DNA of 64,000 nt. Origin: Flavobacterium hydrocarbonoxydans (GTDB taxonomy: Bacteria > Bacteroidota > Bacteroidia > Flavobacteriales > Flavobacteriaceae). The stretch's first letter is position 1; each line of letters opens with the position of its first letter. The translations under genes and the position numbers were made by a program. The notes under the pieces were generated by a model. That model made no database searches. It was not told the DNA's origin and saw nothing but the letters and a program-made list of their open reading frames with translations. The stretch covers positions 496,001 through 560,000 of the forward strand of contig NZ_WSTB01000001.1 in NCBI RefSeq assembly GCF_009789235.1, in the 5' to 3' direction. Of the stretch, positions 1-9,383 are shown piece by piece.

Positions 1-613
1 ATATTTGTCAAAAGTAATTTTCAAGATAAATTTTCTGATTTTCGATTATTTTAGTTTTTAAAAGTTTATAACCGGCATTCTTTTCTTGTTCTGAAAAACA
101 TATATTAAGTTGTATTGATCTGGGTATGTCTAAGAAAACTGCTTATAAAATCAATTCCAAAATTATTCTCTTCCAGATGGTATAGAATCCTTTGGATAAG
201 ATAATGAAGTGTTATTTCTTTTTGAAAGAGATTTTTTTTTGTAAGTCAAATTTTTCAAAAAAAAGCACTTTCAGGTTTTACCAAAAATCCGTATTTCAAA
301 AACATTGTTGTTTATTTTTATATAAACCCTATTTTTCACACCCTTTTTTTAGCAATACTTCAGCAGTAGTTTTTGATGATTTTATTTTCTATTTCACTGA
401 TTACAGGGACTTAGCCGTTTGTATTGCAACATCTGTTGCACAATATGCTTCATCTGTTCTACGATGGCACTACGCTAGATTTTACTTTCGTTAAGAAATA
501 TTTAAGAAAACGGTTTCGTATCAAAATTCAAATATTGAATAGAGAAATGAACCTTGTATTAAATGTTTTTCTAACTAATTATTTAAAATCAAAATTCTAA
601 ACGACCAAATTTT
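1..613. other. Leader region without a recognisable gene
   Basis: AT-rich DNA upstream of the SusC-like gene. The longest open frame (192-494, +) encodes a Phe- and Cys-rich peptide with no signal peptide pattern or known motif, and its codon use does not resemble the neighbours, so I do not call it. I see no tRNA, no regulator gene and no clear TAnnTTTG promoter box. The promoter of the polysaccharide locus and its regulator (often a hybrid two-component or anti-sigma system) are therefore either cryptic here or left of the window. Confidence 0.5.
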
Positions 614-3600
614 ATGCAGAAAAGAACATTAAAAAAACTATTGTGTTTAATAGTATGTATGTGGGGAAATTTTTTCTTTGCACAAACTGTTAAAGGTAAA
701 GTAACATCAGGGGGAGACGCCCTGCCGGGTGTTAGTGTACTCGTACAAGGAACAAAAACCGGAACAACTACCGATTTTGATGGTAGTTTTACTTTAAACA
801 ATGTAGAACCAAAAGCGACGTTGCTTTTTAGCTATGTGGGCTATAAAAATTTAGTATTGCCGGCTGATACAAAATCGCTGATGCAGGTAGTCATGGTTAA
901 TGACCTGGAAAAATTAAACGAAGTAGTTGTTATAGGATACGGAACTTCAAAAAGAAAAGATATAAATGGTGCTGTTTCCTCTATTAAAGCTTCTGAAATT
1001 CAGGACAAGCCCTTTACTTCTATCGATCAGGCTCTTGTAGGTAAAGCTGCTGGTGTAAACGTAACTCAAAACTCCGGTACACCTGGAGGAGGAATTTCGG
1101 TACAAATTAGAGGAATTACCTCTATTAATGGTAATGAACCTTTGTATGTTATTGATGGAACGCCTGTTTTTGCAGATAAAAACAATGACTCTTTCTCGTT
1201 TAGCGCATTAGGCGGAGGAAACGGACAAACTAAAAACTCTGCTTTGTCGGGTCTGAATATTTCGGATATCGAAACTATTGATATTCTAAAGGATGCTTCG
1301 GCAACGGCTATTTATGGTGCCAATGGTGCCAATGGTGTCGTCTTGATTACAACCAAAAAAGGTAAAAAAGGAAAGTCAAAATTTACATACGAAACCTATG
1401 TGGCAAATCAGGACGTTACCAATTCTGTTGATGTTTTAAACTTACCTCAATATGCCAAATACCAGTCAAAAATTTTCAAATTAAATGGTGAGCCTATCCC
1501 CTATCAATATCAAAAACCTGATTTATTAGGAAATGGAACAAACTGGCAGGATGAACTCTTTAGATCCGCTACCATGTACAATCATCAATTGTCATTCTCT
1601 GGCGAAAAAGAAGGTACCCGTTATTATACCTCTCTAAATTATTTTGATCAGGAAGGTATTGTTTTAAACTCCGACTTTAGTAGATTATCCATGCGATTGA
1701 ATGTAGATTCTAATGTAAAATCCTGGTTGAAAATAGGTAACAATATGTCCATAAGTCATTCTTCGCAACAAGTAGTACGAAACGATGACAGAGGTGGTCT
1801 GGTTATGAATACCTTAAGACAATCTCCTGAATTACCCGTTAGATACGCTGATGGTTCTTATGCGGGACCAACAAGTGGTTTAGGATCTTCGGCAAATGAA
1901 GCTACCAACCCGATTGCGCTATCTGAATACAATAATGCTACTACAGAAAGATTTAAAATTAACGGAAATTTATTTGCTGATTTTACGCTTATAAAAGGAT
2001 TGGTTTTCAGATCTGAATTAGGGTATGATTTGAATTTTTCAAAAAACAGGTCTTTTGCCCCTAAATATACTTTAGGAAATGTCTCTGAACTGTTAAACAA
2101 ATCATTCAAACAGCAGGATCAAAGCTATTATTGGAACATTAAAAATTACCTGACTTATAATAAAACAATAAGCGAGAACCACAACTTTACTTTCTTATTG
2201 GGTCAGGAAGCTCAGGAAAGCCGTTACGAATATTTAAGCGGTTACAGAACGGGTGAGTTTTTAAACAAAGATTTTACGAACTTAAACATAGGTGATATTG
2301 ATACTGCCCTTAACGGAAATGGTTCTGGCAGATGGTCGATGGCATCGTATATTTCGAGATTAAATTATAGTTTTTCAGACCGCTATTCTTTTTCAGCTTC
2401 TTTAAGAGCAGATGCTTCGTCGAACTTTGGGCCTAATAACAAATGGGGTTATTTCCCTTCGTTTTCAGGAGGATGGACTGTGAGTAACGAAAGTTTCTTT
2501 GAGCCTTTATCAGATAAAATCGATTACTTAAAATTCAGAGTGGGTTATGGTTCGGTAGGAAATCAAAATATTCCGCCCAACAGGTATCAGACTATTTTAT
2601 CGCTGCTTTCCTCTCCTTTTGGAGGTGTATCACCAACAATTGATAATTTAGGAAATCCTGATATTAAATGGGAATCTCTTAAATCTTTCAATGCTGGTTT
2701 TGAACTGGCGATGCTGAACAACAGAGTAAAAGTAGATTTTGATTATTATATTAAAAATTCTTCTGATTTCCTGACTAAGCAAATCAATGACGAATCGAAT
2801 CAGAGTGCGCTTAATTACTACCTGAATACGGGTGAAATCGTAACAAAAGGTATCGAACTTACCCTGAATACAAGAAATATTGTTACTGATAATTTCACTT
2901 GGGACAGTACTATTCTTTTTTCTAAATACAAAAATGAACTCACCAGTTTTCAGGGTGAAGGCAAATCGTTATTAGGAAAAGTACAGTTTGATTTATATAC
3001 CGTTACCAGAACTACTGAAGGCGAACCCGTAGGACAATTTTACGGTTATGTTACAGATGGATTATTCAAAAATGACGCTGAATTAGCAGCTGGGCCAATT
3101 CAGGAAACCGGAACTGGAGTTGGAGATATTCGTTTTAAGGATATGAATAACGACGGAAAAATTGATGCGAAAGATCAGGCTGCACTCGGAAGTGCTATTC
3201 CTGATTTTACGTACGCCTTTACCAATAATTTTAAATACAAAAACATCAGTTTATCAGTGGTTTTAACCGGAAGTCAGGGTAACGAAATCTACAACTTCAC
3301 GCGTCATTACACAGATGGAATTTATCCTGGATTTGGAGACCGGTTTGCAAATGTAAGTACTCAGGCTCTAAATGCTTTTGAAACTGGCGTAAACGAAAAT
3401 ACCGATGTGCCAAGAATTACACTTAATGATCCAAATGGTAATGGCAGAATTTCGGACAGATTTGTGGAAGACGGTTCTTATTTAAGAATTCAAAATGTCT
3501 CTTTGAGCTATGATTTACCAAGTAAGATTTTCGAAAAATCCATTATCTCAAAAGTCAGATTGTATGTAAATGTTCAAAATTTATACACGTTTACAAAATA

Positions 3601-3718
3601 TTCCGGTTTTGATCCTGCATTAGGAAATTTAGATCAAAACATCACACTGAGCGGTATTGATTTAGGTCGCTACCCTGTACCAAGAACCACTTCTCTGGGT
3701 GTGAATCTGGAATTCTAA
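614..3718 (+). CDS. SusC/RagA-family TonB-dependent glycan transporter
   Basis: Outer-membrane, TonB-energised importer of oligosaccharides that works with the SusD-like lipoprotein encoded next. The 1034-residue protein opens with a signal peptide (about residues 1-24, ending near FFAQ). A carboxypeptidase-D regulatory-like domain follows (about 26-100, with the GKV..GGDALPGVSVLVQGT pattern). The TonB box and plug begin at NEVVVIGYG (about 97-105), and a long beta-barrel ends in an aromatic residue (NLEF). Length and architecture are normal for SusC. A 59-bp gap separates it from susD, so the two are probably co-transcribed. The downstream GH16 and GH128 enzymes suggest a beta-glucan substrate, which is inference. 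The family call is very secure; the substrate is not. Confidence 0.96.
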   Translation: MQKRTLKKLLCLIVCMWGNFFFAQTVKGKVTSGGDALPGVSVLVQGTKTGTTTDFDGSFTLNNVEPKATLLFSYVGYKNLVLPADTKSLMQVVMVNDLEKLNEVVVIGYGTSKRKDINGAVSSIKASEIQDKPFTSIDQALVGKAAGVNVTQNSGTPGGGISVQIRGITSINGNEPLYVIDGTPVFADKNNDSFSFSALGGGNGQTKNSALSGLNISDIETIDILKDASATAIYGANGANGVVLITTKKGKKGKSKFTYETYVANQDVTNSVDVLNLPQYAKYQSKIFKLNGEPIPYQYQKPDLLGNGTNWQDELFRSATMYNHQLSFSGEKEGTRYYTSLNYFDQEGIVLNSDFSRLSMRLNVDSNVKSWLKIGNNMSISHSSQQVVRNDDRGGLVMNTLRQSPELPVRYADGSYAGPTSGLGSSANEATNPIALSEYNNATTERFKINGNLFADFTLIKGLVFRSELGYDLNFSKNRSFAPKYTLGNVSELLNKSFKQQDQSYYWNIKNYLTYNKTISENHNFTFLLGQEAQESRYEYLSGYRTGEFLNKDFTNLNIGDIDTALNGNGSGRWSMASYISRLNYSFSDRYSFSASLRADASSNFGPNNKWGYFPSFSGGWTVSNESFFEPLSDKIDYLKFRVGYGSVGNQNIPPNRYQTILSLLSSPFGGVSPTIDNLGNPDIKWESLKSFNAGFELAMLNNRVKVDFDYYIKNSSDFLTKQINDESNQSALNYYLNTGEIVTKGIELTLNTRNIVTDNFTWDSTILFSKYKNELTSFQGEGKSLLGKVQFDLYTVTRTTEGEPVGQFYGYVTDGLFKNDAELAAGPIQETGTGVGDIRFKDMNNDGKIDAKDQAALGSAIPDFTYAFTNNFKYKNISLSVVLTGSQGNEIYNFTRHYTDGIYPGFGDRFANVSTQALNAFETGVNENTDVPRITLNDPNGNGRISDRFVEDGSYLRIQNVSLSYDLPSKIFEKSIISKVRLYVNVQNLYTFTKYSGFDPALGNLDQNITLSGIDLGRYPVPRTTSLGVNLEF

Positions 3719-3777
3719 AATTGATAAAAAACACATTTAACGTAATGATTCACAATCGTTAATATAAAAAAATAGTT

Positions 3778-5301
3778 ATGAAAAAACTTTTTAAACTTTT
3801 TATGATAGGAATGCTGCTGCCATTACTGTCTTTATTTTCCTGTTCCGATGAGTTTTTGGATGCACCATCAGAAAATCAGCTAACTCCAGGAGATTTACCC
3901 GAAGGAATTACCGCTTTTGACGGAATTGCCGAGAGTTTATATTTTAAACCTTGGTTTACTTTTAATGATAAATTTCTGATCGCTGTAGGCGATATGTACG
4001 CCGGAAACGCTTTTACATTTGATGGTGCTTATGCACAGTTTAAAGATGCTCAGGTTACGTCTCAAAATCCCATCCTGACCGAAGGATATGTTTCTTTATT
4101 TTCGGTTATTGATCAATCTAATAATTTAATGAGTCTGGTTGAAGACAGAAAGAGCGAACTGCCTGAAGCATCGTATAAAAATGCTATAGCCATATCCCGA
4201 TTTATGAGAGCCAATGCTTATTTTTATCTGGTGAGAACTTTTGGAGCCGTGCCAATCATTGCTAAAGCAGGTTCTGCAGCACAACCCAAAAGAAATCTGG
4301 TTTCGGATGTTTATAAATTTATAAAACTGGATTTAGAATACGCCGTTCAAAATTTACCTGAAAGATCATTAAAAAAAGGATATGTGACTAAATTCGCGGC
4401 AATGGGTATTTTGGCAAAAGTGCATTTGACTTTAAATGAATATGCAGCCTCAGCAGCTTTAACCCAGAAAATTATCGGAAACCAATACTCTTTAATTCAG
4501 GATTACGGCAACTTATTTAGCAGTCCGGAAAATAATAATAGTGCAGAGAGTATGTTTGCTTTGCAATGGAAAGCGATTGCAACCGAATGGGGAACTCAAA
4601 ACACCAATCAGGCTTATATCGTTCCTGGAGGTACGGGAATTACAGGTGGCGGAGACGGCTGGGGCGTTTACCTTCCTTCTATTTCATTACAAAGCGGATT
4701 TGAACCCAACGATACCAGAAAGAAGAGTACCATCATGACCGATGGTGATTTTTACCCTGAATTATTAAAAAATCAAGGTGGCTTTATATACAAAAAAATC
4801 TTATCCTCAACAGGAGCTAACTTCAGAAAATACATTGTAGGTTCTGCAGCCGAAAGAAACGATGTGTTTTTTATGAGAACATCGCAAAACACCATTATAC
4901 TCCGCTATTCTGATGTTTTACTAATGAATGCTGAAGCGATTTTGGCTGGAGCCAATTCGACAACTTCTGCAGTGGCTTTAAGTTCTTTCAATGAAGTGCG
5001 AGTGAGAGCGGGATTACCAATTAAAACAGTACTTACAAGAAATGATTTGTTTAATGAAAGAAGGGTTGAATTCGCGCTTGAAGGACAATATTTCTTTGAT
5101 TTAAAACGTCGTGGTCTGGCTGAAGCAACAGCTATTATTTCGCAGCAGGAAATTGGTTTTTATTCTGATGATGCCAGAACCGATTTAATTTCCAGAAAAA
5201 TAACTCCGGGAAGCAATTATTTTGAATTGCCATTGCCGCAGTCTGCTATTGATACTAATCCTTCCCTATTAGAAGCTCCGGTTCCTTTTAACTTTAATTA
5301 A
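3778..5301 (+). CDS. SusD/RagB-family glycan-binding lipoprotein
   Basis: Surface lipoprotein that caps the SusC barrel and helps capture glycan. The 507-residue protein has a lipoprotein signal with the acylated cysteine at residue 22 (LSLFSC). The next residues are S-D-E, an acidic stretch like the Bacteroidota surface-export signal. The SusD hallmarks are visible: helical TPR-like segments (ARSRFMRANAYFYLVRTFGAVP region) and the C-terminal block RRVEFALEGQYFFDLKRRG followed by a late polar-aromatic tail. It lies 59 bp after the SusC gene and 8 bp before the next lipoprotein gene, a standard SusC-SusD-SGBP order. Confidence 0.95.
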   Translation: MKKLFKLFMIGMLLPLLSLFSCSDEFLDAPSENQLTPGDLPEGITAFDGIAESLYFKPWFTFNDKFLIAVGDMYAGNAFTFDGAYAQFKDAQVTSQNPILTEGYVSLFSVIDQSNNLMSLVEDRKSELPEASYKNAIAISRFMRANAYFYLVRTFGAVPIIAKAGSAAQPKRNLVSDVYKFIKLDLEYAVQNLPERSLKKGYVTKFAAMGILAKVHLTLNEYAASAALTQKIIGNQYSLIQDYGNLFSSPENNNSAESMFALQWKAIATEWGTQNTNQAYIVPGGTGITGGGDGWGVYLPSISLQSGFEPNDTRKKSTIMTDGDFYPELLKNQGGFIYKKILSSTGANFRKYIVGSAAERNDVFFMRTSQNTIILRYSDVLLMNAEAILAGANSTTSAVALSSFNEVRVRAGLPIKTVLTRNDLFNERRVEFALEGQYFFDLKRRGLAEATAIISQQEIGFYSDDARTDLISRKITPGSNYFELPLPQSAIDTNPSLLEAPVPFNFN

Positions 5302-5309
5302 TCTATACT

Positions 5310-6413
5310 ATGATCAATAAAATAAAATATAGCATTATAATTCTTTTGGCTTTGGTTTCTTTTACGGCCTGTCAAAATGATGATATGACTACTGCAAATG
5401 TAGATGCAATGGTTGCTGAACCCGGCGATTTACTTAATCAGGCCTTTCCTCTAAATAAAGTCAGAGTCGAAGGTCAGGGATTAACAGGTTTAAAAAAGAT
5501 TACGCTGGATAATAAAATTGATATCAGTTTCAATCCGAACCATAATTCTGAAAAAGCGTTTATTTTCACTATTCCCTTTGATGAAAAACTAGGAAGCCGA
5601 TTTGGAAAACAGCCTATTACATTTACAACCGCAACGGGTTCTGTTACCAAAGAAATTGAGCTTTTACAGCCTGTTCCTACAATTACAAAAACAATTCCGG
5701 CAGTAGCAACTCCAGGATTTCCATTAGAAATTGAAGGTACCTGGTTTTACAATGTTTCCTCGGTTACTTTAGGAGGAAAATCACTTAGTTATTCCAGAAA
5801 TTCGGCTTCGTCGATTATTATCGGTTTACCGGCAAATGCAACGTCAGGTTCAGAGTTAGTGGTTACTACACCGGGAGGATCAGCAACAAAAACTATCAAT
5901 TTTGCTACCGTAATTCTGGTGTGTGATTTTGACGGAAATGGTCTTAGAACCGAGTGGACTTCTTATGGTGATATCGATACATTTAACGCAAATACTACGG
6001 GTGGCCCAACGGGAAATTATGCAACCTTAATTTGGTCTGGCTCTACTGCCAATGGCTATAACGGAAGCAGTGCCGGAACTGGTGCTGGTTTTCTTTCCGC
6101 TACAAATAATGATGCAACGAAAACTTTTATTGATATTGATGTAAGCGCGAATGTTGTAGGAGCACAATTTGCCATTCAGCTGAATACTATTGATGGTGTC
6201 AATTATGGTTATAATTTTAAAGTAACCGATGTCAATTGGACTACTAAAACGCTAAATCTGGCTGATTTTAAAGACAATTACGGTTTTGGTGCGAATTCCG
6301 CTGCTGCGTTGGATGCTTCAAAAGTTAGTGAAATAAAAGTAGGAATCGCTCAGGGTGATACACCTAATCCTAGTGCAATAAAATTTGATAATATCAAAAT
6401 TCGCTACCAATAA
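5310..6413 (+). CDS. IPT/TIG-domain surface glycan-binding lipoprotein (SGBP)
   Basis: Probable surface glycan-binding protein of the polysaccharide locus. The 367-residue product has a lipoprotein signal with Cys21 followed by Q-N-D-D, an acidic surface-export-like signal. Residues about 35-115 and 120-195 look like two immunoglobulin-like IPT/TIG modules; the second starts PTITKTIPAVATPGFPLEIEG. The C-terminal part (about 200-367) is a beta-rich, Asn/Gly/Thr-rich domain resembling a carbohydrate-binding module, with exposed aromatics such as W at NWTTK and Y at YGYNFK. It lies 8 bp after the SusD gene and is followed by a good terminator, so it closes the transport operon. Domain type is inferred from pattern; the ligand is unknown. 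Confidence 0.85.
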   Translation: MINKIKYSIIILLALVSFTACQNDDMTTANVDAMVAEPGDLLNQAFPLNKVRVEGQGLTGLKKITLDNKIDISFNPNHNSEKAFIFTIPFDEKLGSRFGKQPITFTTATGSVTKEIELLQPVPTITKTIPAVATPGFPLEIEGTWFYNVSSVTLGGKSLSYSRNSASSIIIGLPANATSGSELVVTTPGGSATKTINFATVILVCDFDGNGLRTEWTSYGDIDTFNANTTGGPTGNYATLIWSGSTANGYNGSSAGTGAGFLSATNNDATKTFIDIDVSANVVGAQFAIQLNTIDGVNYGYNFKVTDVNWTTKTLNLADFKDNYGFGANSAAALDASKVSEIKVGIAQGDTPNPSAIKFDNIKIRYQ

Positions 6414-6431
6414 TCATTGTATGTTTTAACT

Positions 6432-6465
6432 AAAAAGAGGTTGTCATCAAAAGCAGCCTCTTTTT
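6432..6465 (+). terminator. Rho-independent terminator after the SusCD-SGBP operon
   Basis: Inverted arms AAAAAGAGG and CCTCTTTTT with a 16-nt loop, starting 19 bases past the SGBP stop codon and ending in a T run. It separates the transport genes from the GH10 gene. Confidence 0.8.
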
Positions 6466-6482
6466 AAAACTAAATCATAACC

Positions 6483-6668
6483 AGTTGGGTGAATTATTTT
6501 TAACACATAGAAAACATAGTTTATTGAACTCAAAAAAGGCGTTTCACTTGCATTAAGACACATAGCTATGTGTGAGAAACTAGTTTCTTTTTGATTTACT
6601 TTTTTCAAAATCATAAAATCTATGTTTTCTATATGTTTAATTAATTTTTTTATTCATTATACCCAACG
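6483..6668. repeat. MITE-like inverted-repeat element, copy 1 (186 bp)
   Basis: The ends form terminal inverted repeats (aGTTGGGTg at the left, tACCCAACg at the right). Inside, AACACATAGAAAACATAG near the left end pairs with the CTATGTTTTCTATATGTTT stretch near the right end, and the centre holds an ACACATAGCTATGTGT palindrome. A second copy, about 85-90 percent alike by eye, lies at 25928-26114. It has no coding capacity. It fills most of the gap between the SGBP and GH10 genes. Confidence 0.8.
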
Positions 6669-6756
6669 GATTACATCATATAATAAATAATAAAACAGAA
6701 ACTATAAATAAGAGTATTCAGGCCAACAAAAAAAATATTCTATAATAAATAACAGT

Positions 6757-8148
6757 ATGAAAATTAAATTTTTACTAATACTCACCAGTCTCTTCTTTTG
6801 TTTGAATTCTTGCTCAAAGGACGATAACGAAGTGGCTGCTACTTTAGAAGCTCCAATTGCAAATGCACCAAAAGAAGTCGTTGACAATGGTTTTAGAGCA
6901 AAATGGAATTACGTTTCGAATTCGAAAAGCTATCTTTTGGATGTTTCTACCAACGAAAATTTCACCTCTTTTGTATCCGGTTACGAGTCAAAACCTGTAA
7001 CTGATTTAAACGAAGTGGTAGTAGGTTTAACAGCAGGTACGCAATATTTTTACAGAGTCAGAGCCAAAAATGAAACAGAAATTTCAGGCTATTCCAATGT
7101 TATTAGTGTCGTAACTACAGGTTTAAGCGGCATTCCTGAAGATCCTACCTTTTTAAAAGTAAAAGCAAATAAAGTAGCCAATCCATTTTTTGTAGGTATG
7201 GCAGTAAAAGCAGCACAATTAACCAGCGGAAGTGGTTATGATATCATTTTGAAAAATGAATTTAGCAGTATTTCTGCCGAATACGAAATGAAAATGGATC
7301 CCATTTCTACGGCAAGTGGCGTTTACAACTGGGCAGCTGCAGATAAAATTGTGGCTTACGGAAATGCTAATGGTATCAATGTTCACGGTCATGCTTTGGT
7401 ATGGCACAATGCAGTACCCAACTGGCTAAAGGATTTTTCTGGTACGGATGCCGAATTCGCATTAGAAGTAAAAAAATACATTACGGATGTTGTGACTCAT
7501 TATGCAGGAAAAGTAAAATCCTGGGATGTAGTCAATGAAGCTGCAGATGATAATGGCGGGAACATGAGAAATACTATTTTTCTGCAGCGAATGGGACCTA
7601 ATTATATCAAAGATTGTTTTCAGTGGGCAAGAGATGCTGCAAATGCGGCAGGAGACACCTCTTTATTATTGTTTTATAATGATTATGCTACCTCAACTAA
7701 CATCCCAAAACAAGACAGAGTATTTACTATTGTTGATGATTTAAAAGCAAGTAATCTTATTGATGGTATTGGTTTTCAAATGCACAACACGTATTTGAGC
7801 CCAACCAAAGCTCAAATAGAAACCGATCTTAACAGAGCTGTGACAAAAGGCCTGAAAATTCATATTTCTGAATTAGACATACAAGTAAATCAATCTAACG
7901 ACATCTCCACTTTTACAAATGAAAGAAGGCTGGCGCAAAAAGAAAAATACAAAGAGATTGTAAAAATCTATAATGCGTTGCCGGCAGCAAATAAATATGC
8001 CTTAACGGTTTGGGGAATGAAGGATAATGAATCCTGGATTCCGTATAGTACTGAACTGAACCATGTTGGAAATGACTGGCCGTTATTATATGATTCCAAT
8101 TTTGCTGTAAAAAGTTCGCATACCGGATTTTTAGAAGGGTTGGATTAA
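6757..8148 (+). CDS. GH10-family endo-beta-1,4-xylanase-like lipoprotein with FN3 domain
   Basis: Secreted glycoside hydrolase, probably anchored on the cell surface. The 463-residue protein has a lipoprotein signal with Cys19 followed by SKDDNE. A fibronectin type III-like module follows (about 34-125, GLTAGTQYFYRVRAKN). The GH10 barrel runs from about residue 135 to the end. The acid/base Glu261 lies in WDVVNE and the nucleophile Glu372 in HISELDI; HGHALVWHNAVPNWL is the typical GH10 substrate-side block. Both catalytic glutamates are present, so it should be active. GH10 normally cuts xylan but some members take other beta-1,4-glycans. Its place beside GH16 and GH128 genes makes the substrate ambiguous. 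Confidence 0.92.
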   Translation: MKIKFLLILTSLFFCLNSCSKDDNEVAATLEAPIANAPKEVVDNGFRAKWNYVSNSKSYLLDVSTNENFTSFVSGYESKPVTDLNEVVVGLTAGTQYFYRVRAKNETEISGYSNVISVVTTGLSGIPEDPTFLKVKANKVANPFFVGMAVKAAQLTSGSGYDIILKNEFSSISAEYEMKMDPISTASGVYNWAAADKIVAYGNANGINVHGHALVWHNAVPNWLKDFSGTDAEFALEVKKYITDVVTHYAGKVKSWDVVNEAADDNGGNMRNTIFLQRMGPNYIKDCFQWARDAANAAGDTSLLLFYNDYATSTNIPKQDRVFTIVDDLKASNLIDGIGFQMHNTYLSPTKAQIETDLNRAVTKGLKIHISELDIQVNQSNDISTFTNERRLAQKEKYKEIVKIYNALPAANKYALTVWGMKDNESWIPYSTELNHVGNDWPLLYDSNFAVKSSHTGFLEGLD

Positions 8149-8155
8149 ATTTTTA

Positions 8156-8179
8156 AAACAGCCTTTGATTAGGCTGTTT
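8156..8179. terminator. Hairpin terminator after the GH10 gene
   Basis: Arms AAACAGCCT and AGGCTGTTT with a 6-nt loop lie 8 bases past the GH10 stop codon. The T run is short, so this could be a weak or bidirectional terminator. Confidence 0.6.
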
Positions 8180-8302
8180 ACCAACTTGATTATTTGATGA
8201 TTAATTAAAAAAAAATTAAATGTTCGTTTGATTACTGATCTCAAGTACTCATGTCAATCATAATTAATGCTTTACTATAACTATAAATTAACCACAAAAA
8301 TT

Positions 8303-9223
8303 ATGAAAAAATTAAATTTATTCTCCTTTACACTAGCCTGTGTATTAGGATTAGTGTCCTGCTCGGAAAATATAACTCCTGGAGCAGAAGACCAATTGGC
8401 AATTGTAAATACAAACAACACTACCAGTAAGGTAGCTGCTGCACCGTGGGTGAAACAATTTGAGGAAACATTCGATGTAGGCTCGAACCTTTCACAATGG
8501 ACAAAAGAACAACGGGCAGATTATAATTCCTGGTATTGCGATTATTACAGCTCTGTGCCTACCACACAATGGAGAGATGGTAAACAATGTTTGGAAATCA
8601 AAACTACAAAATTGAGTACCTACAAATACCAATCTGGTTTTATTACTTCTAATTACCAGTACAAACCGGAAAACAATACCGAGTATATGCTTTCTGCCAA
8701 TATCAAATTAATTGCAATGGACGGTGGGACCTATAAATCTTTCACAGATACTTACGGTGCCTGGCCTGCCTTTTGGTCTGTGCAGGGAAATGCCTGGCCA
8801 ACGCAAGGAGAAATTGATATTCTGGAAGGATACTCTTTTGCCCCTAATGCAAGTCGTTTTACTTCGAATATTTTTTATGGAACTTCTGTAGGAAACAACC
8901 TTTTAGGCAACTCGGCAGAAAGAAACTACCCAGCGAATTTCAATATAAACGGAAATAACGGATGGCATTTATATGAATCTTTCTGGAAAATGAAAAACAA
9001 CGTAGTAACCGTAACCATAAAAGTGGATAATGTAACCGTTGCAACTTACACCAATAGTAGCGCAGCCAATCTTAATTTTAATAATTTCGGAAAACACTCG
9101 ATTATTTTAAATATGAATGTGGGATCTAAAGATTCTAATTTTATAGATCCAAATAAAATAAACCTGTTTACTACCACCATGATGTGGGTAGATGATGTAA
9201 CCGTTTATAAAAGACCTATTTAA
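8303..9223 (+). CDS. GH16-family beta-glucanase-like lipoprotein
   Basis: Endo-acting glycosidase of the laminarinase/lichenase clan, probably on the cell surface. I start it at the ATG at 8303 (MKKLNLFSF), which gives a clean lipoprotein signal with Cys20; the upstream ATG at 8267 would add 12 polar residues ahead of it. The 306-residue protein carries the GH16 catalytic motif EIDILE with Glu170, Asp172 and Glu175. This six-residue ExDxxE form is the beta-bulged type typical of laminarinase-like GH16 enzymes. W-rich subsite blocks such as GAWPAFWSVQGNAWPTQG precede it. The lone GH16 domain ends with the MMWVDDVTVYKR strand. It belongs functionally with the upstream SusCD set. Confidence 0.9.
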   Translation: MKKLNLFSFTLACVLGLVSCSENITPGAEDQLAIVNTNNTTSKVAAAPWVKQFEETFDVGSNLSQWTKEQRADYNSWYCDYYSSVPTTQWRDGKQCLEIKTTKLSTYKYQSGFITSNYQYKPENNTEYMLSANIKLIAMDGGTYKSFTDTYGAWPAFWSVQGNAWPTQGEIDILEGYSFAPNASRFTSNIFYGTSVGNNLLGNSAERNYPANFNINGNNGWHLYESFWKMKNNVVTVTIKVDNVTVATYTNSSAANLNFNNFGKHSIILNMNVGSKDSNFIDPNKINLFTTTMMWVDDVTVYKRPI

Positions 9224-9260
9224 TTAGGTTTTATATGAAGTTATAATTTGCCCTCCCGAT

Positions 9261-9291
9261 AAAAGTCCTAATGAAAATTAGGGCTTTTTTT
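9261..9291. terminator. Rho-independent terminator after the GH16 gene
   Basis: Arms AAAGTCCTAAT and ATTAGGGCTTT with a GAAA tetraloop and a T7 tail. It ends the rightward polysaccharide locus before the leftward SIMPL gene. Confidence 0.85.
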
Positions 9292-9383
9292 GTTCGAAAA
9301 CATTCCTTTTTAATCAAAAAAAAATCCAAATCCCAAGCAAAAATTTGGAATTTGGATTTTAAAAAATTGGAATTTATATAGTG

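Noticed and set aside
192..494. 100-codon open frame upstream of the SusC-like gene
   Set aside because: Phe/Cys/Tyr-rich composition typical of AT-rich non-coding DNA, no signal peptide, motif or promoter; treated as non-coding.
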